Positions 62,193 to 64,000 of a DNA stretch of 64,000 nucleotides are shown here, one piece after another (the first letter of the stretch is position 1; every line of letters starts with the position of its first letter). The position numbers and the translations under genes were made by a program. Source of the stretch: Bacillota bacterium. Its GTDB lineage: Bacteria; Bacillota; Clostridia; Oscillospirales; Oscillospiraceae. The notes under the pieces were generated by a model, which saw only the letters and a list, made by a program, of their open reading frames with translations, searched no databases and had not been told where the DNA came from. The stretch lies in assembly GCA_023402075.1 (NCBI GenBank), contig JAEXCS010000020.1, positions 61,309-125,308 on the forward strand, read 5' to 3'.

Positions 62193-63557
62193 ATGGACAA
62201 GTTTTTTAAGATCACCGAGCGCGGAAGTACCGTCAGAACGGAAATTCTGGCGGGCATTACCACCTTTATCACCATGGCGTACATTCTTCCGGTAAACATG
62301 GGGATTCTGAGTCAGGCCGGACTGAATGAGGGTGGCGTCTTCCTTGCCACGGCGCTAGCCGCGTGTCTTGGCTCCATGCTGATGGGCGTGTGGGCCGGAA
62401 TGCCGTTTGCACAGGCGCCTGGTATGGGTCTAAACGCTTTTTTTACCTACACGGTGGTATTTGCCATGGGCTTCTCCCCGTCCTTTGCGCTGGCGGCGGT
62501 TTTGGTGGAGGGCTGCATTTTTCTGGTGCTCAGCCTTACCGGCGTGCGCTCTAAGCTGCTAACGGCGATTCCCAAGCAGCTTCGTCTGGCAATCTCGGCC
62601 GGCATCGGACTTTTTATCATGTTCATCGGTTTTCAGAATTCCGGCATCATTGTGGGCGGAGCCACGTTGGTTGAGGTGAATGCGAACCTGACGCAGGCAG
62701 GCGTGTTTTTGGCGCTTTTGGGCATTGCCATTACGGTGGTTTTATGGATGAAGAAGGTAAAGGGTGCACTGCTGATCGGCATTTTTGCCACTTGGTTTTT
62801 GGGAATGGCCGCGCAGGGAATCGGCTGGTATCAGGTAAATCCTGAGGCGGGAGCATATTCCCTGTTCCCTTCTGCGCTTATCAGCTTTACGTCTTTTTCA
62901 GGCCTTACGGAAACCTTTGGCCTGTGCTTCTCTGGCCTGCGTGACGCATTTTCCAGCGGCAAAAATATCACACAGTTTATTATGGTCACGCTGACCTTCC
63001 TGTATGTGGACATTTTTGATACGCTGGGGACCTTTGCAGGCGTGGCCACCAAGGCCAAGATGATTGATGAAAACGGAAACTTCCCCGGCGTGAATCAGGC
63101 CTTTGCATCCGACGCCGTGGCCACCACGGTGGGCGCTATTCTGGGTACCTCCACCGTCACCACGTTTGTGGAAAGCGCTTCCGGTGTGGAGGAGGGCGGA
63201 CGCACTGGCCTTACCGCCGTTACCACCGCTATTTTGTTCCTGCTGGCAATCCCCTTCTTCCCTGTCATCGGCGCTATCCCCAGCTTTGCCACCGCCCCTG
63301 CGCTGGTGGTTGTGGGCATTATGATGTGCGAGCCGATGGAGGAATTTGAGTGGACGAAGGTGGAAGCGCTGGTTCCCGGCGTGTTTGCCATCATCTTTAT
63401 GGTGGTGGGCTACTCTATCTCCGCGGGCATTATGTTTGGCATCCTGTTCTATCTGCTGGTGCGGGTTGTGCAGGGCAAGGCCAAGGAACCCGGCATTGTG
63501 ATGTGGGTGCTTGGCGCGCTGTTCCTGTTTAAGCTGTTCATTTTCCCGCTGCTCTAA
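62193..63557 (+). CDS. AzgA-type NCS2 purine (guanine/hypoxanthine/adenine) permease
   Basis: A 454-residue permease with 12-14 membrane segments. The start MDKFFKITERGSTVRTEILAGITTFITMAYILPVN is the AzgA/PbuG signature; QAPGMGLNAFFTY (about 68-80), the substrate-binding segment FLYVDIFDTLGTFAGVATKA (about 270-290) and GTSTVTTFVESASGVEEGGRTGLTAV (about 314-340) are the conserved NCS2 motifs. It imports purine bases with protons. AGGAGG lies 8 bases before the ATG at 62193. A frame to 62100 is open but in the leader. The exact base preference cannot be told. Confidence 0.92.
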   Translation: MDKFFKITERGSTVRTEILAGITTFITMAYILPVNMGILSQAGLNEGGVFLATALAACLGSMLMGVWAGMPFAQAPGMGLNAFFTYTVVFAMGFSPSFALAAVLVEGCIFLVLSLTGVRSKLLTAIPKQLRLAISAGIGLFIMFIGFQNSGIIVGGATLVEVNANLTQAGVFLALLGIAITVVLWMKKVKGALLIGIFATWFLGMAAQGIGWYQVNPEAGAYSLFPSALISFTSFSGLTETFGLCFSGLRDAFSSGKNITQFIMVTLTFLYVDIFDTLGTFAGVATKAKMIDENGNFPGVNQAFASDAVATTVGAILGTSTVTTFVESASGVEEGGRTGLTAVTTAILFLLAIPFFPVIGAIPSFATAPALVVVGIMMCEPMEEFEWTKVEALVPGVFAIIFMVVGYSISAGIMFGILFYLLVRVVQGKAKEPGIVMWVLGALFLFKLFIFPLL

Positions 63558-63575
63558 AAGAAAGCATCCGTCCTG

Positions 63576-63613
63576 AAAAAGGGTCCTCCGGCTTTTGCCG
63601 GAGGACCCTTTTT
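63576..63613. terminator. Bidirectional terminator between permease and CoA-transferase genes
   Basis: A 17-base-pair stem including A and T runs, TTTT loop, positioned between convergent genes. Very strong. Confidence 0.95.
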
Positions 63614-63680
63614 GAATTGCTTTGTCAAAGCCACATGAACTGCCCGGTTCATAAAAATTCTTTTAAGGATTAAGGCACCA

Positions 63681-64000
63681 TCAAAAGTTTTCCTGCGCGT
63701 AATGCGCCAGTTCCTCCCGAAAGGCGGGGTGGGCAATAGAAATCATGGCCTCTGCCCGCTCTTTTAAAGACAGGCCGGACAGCTTGGCCACGCCGTACTC
63801 TGTCGCCACGTATTGAATCATGCTGCGCGGTGCGGAAACCACGCTTCCGCCGGAAATAAAGGGGACAATGCTAGACTTAAGCGTCCCATCTTTCTTCTTG
63901 TGGGTGGCGGGCAGACAGATGAACCCTTTTCCGCCTTCAGAGCGAAATGCCCCTTCCAGAAAGTCAAGCTGCCCTCCCGTGCCGGAAAGCTGGCGGCTGC
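63681..64000 (-). CDS. Acetyl-CoA hydrolase/transferase family protein, C-terminal part
   Basis: The 5' part lies beyond the window. The visible 106 residues read SRQLSGTGGQLDFLEGAFRS, then KGFICLPATHKKKDGTLKSS, then ISGGSVVSAPRSMIQYVATE and YGVAKLSGLSLKERAEAMIS, ending IAHPAFREELAHYAQENF. The GGQLDF, TEYGVA and IAHPxFR motifs are those of the acetyl-CoA hydrolase/transferase C-terminal domain. This family includes butyryl-CoA:acetate and 4-hydroxybutyrate CoA-transferases used by butyrate-forming gut Clostridia, and succinyl- or acetyl-CoA transferases. The active-site Glu is upstream of what is seen, so the substrate cannot be given. Confidence 0.85.
   Translation of the reverse strand, partial: SRQLSGTGGQLDFLEGAFRSEGGKGFICLPATHKKKDGTLKSSIVPFISGGSVVSAPRSMIQYVATEYGVAKLSGLSLKERAEAMISIAHPAFREELAHYAQENF

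Overview
The window looks like a chromosomal segment around the replication origin of a low-to-mid-GC, strictly anaerobic, spore-forming-type member of the Clostridia, most likely an Oscillospiraceae/Ruminococcaceae-like gut bacterium. The reasons are the Firmicutes order rpmH-dnaA-dnaN-S4 protein-recF-remB-gyrB-gyrA, a DnaD/DnaI-type primosome pair, a glycine T-box, ParA/ParB with consensus parS sites, Csp-like subtilases, frequent TTG/GTG starts and a CoA-transferase typical of butyrate formers. The species cannot be fixed from sequence alone.

Layout. 1-9 kb: the end of prmA, a bile-acid/sodium-symporter-family transporter, a tiny Trp/Tyr-rich protein, then four tandem subtilisin-like proteases. 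9-14 kb: a second ParB-like (Noc-like) protein, a VanW/PG-binding envelope protein, and a convergent dnaD-dnaI helicase-loading pair. 14-21.5 kb: zapA-U32, then dut-maf-mreC-mreD-PBP2 (elongasome). 21.5-23.5 kb: a cytosolic GH13 glucan hydrolase. 23.5-26.2 kb: two parS sites inside long perfect palindromes, parA, parB and a membrane coiled-coil protein. 26-36.7 kb: serS, mscL-rsmG, minD-mgsA-like, hisS, an exported protein, aspS, a GH3 lipoprotein and an AlaX-type editing protein. 36.7-46.3 kb (minus strand): an LtaS-like enzyme, T-box-controlled glyS, an SLH protein, and an adaptor-ATPase-permease (MacAB-type) operon. 46.6-49.5 kb (minus strand): jag-yidC-yidD-rnpA-rpmH. 49.5-59 kb: dnaA, oriC with four DnaA boxes, dnaN, S4 protein, recF, a third parS, remB, gyrB, gyrA. 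59-64 kb: rnhA and nadE (minus), an AzgA-type purine permease, and the C-terminus of an acetyl-CoA hydrolase/transferase (minus).

How it works together. Most of the window is housekeeping for replication initiation (dnaA/oriC, dnaI, dnaD, dnaN, recF, gyrase), segregation (parABS plus a ParB paralogue), and cell shape and division (ZapA, MreCD, PBP2, MinD, Maf), mixed with translation factors. The most accessory-looking element is the quadruple subtilase cluster, which resembles the Csp germination proteases; all four copies keep the Asp/His/Ser triad. Other points worth attention are the mgsA-like gene whose catalytic Asp is Cys, the orphan MinD without a recognisable membrane-targeting helix, the palindromic parS pair, a probable AUA start codon, and the large block of essential genes facing the leftward fork. 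I saw no prophage, transposase, CRISPR array, rRNA or tRNA gene.
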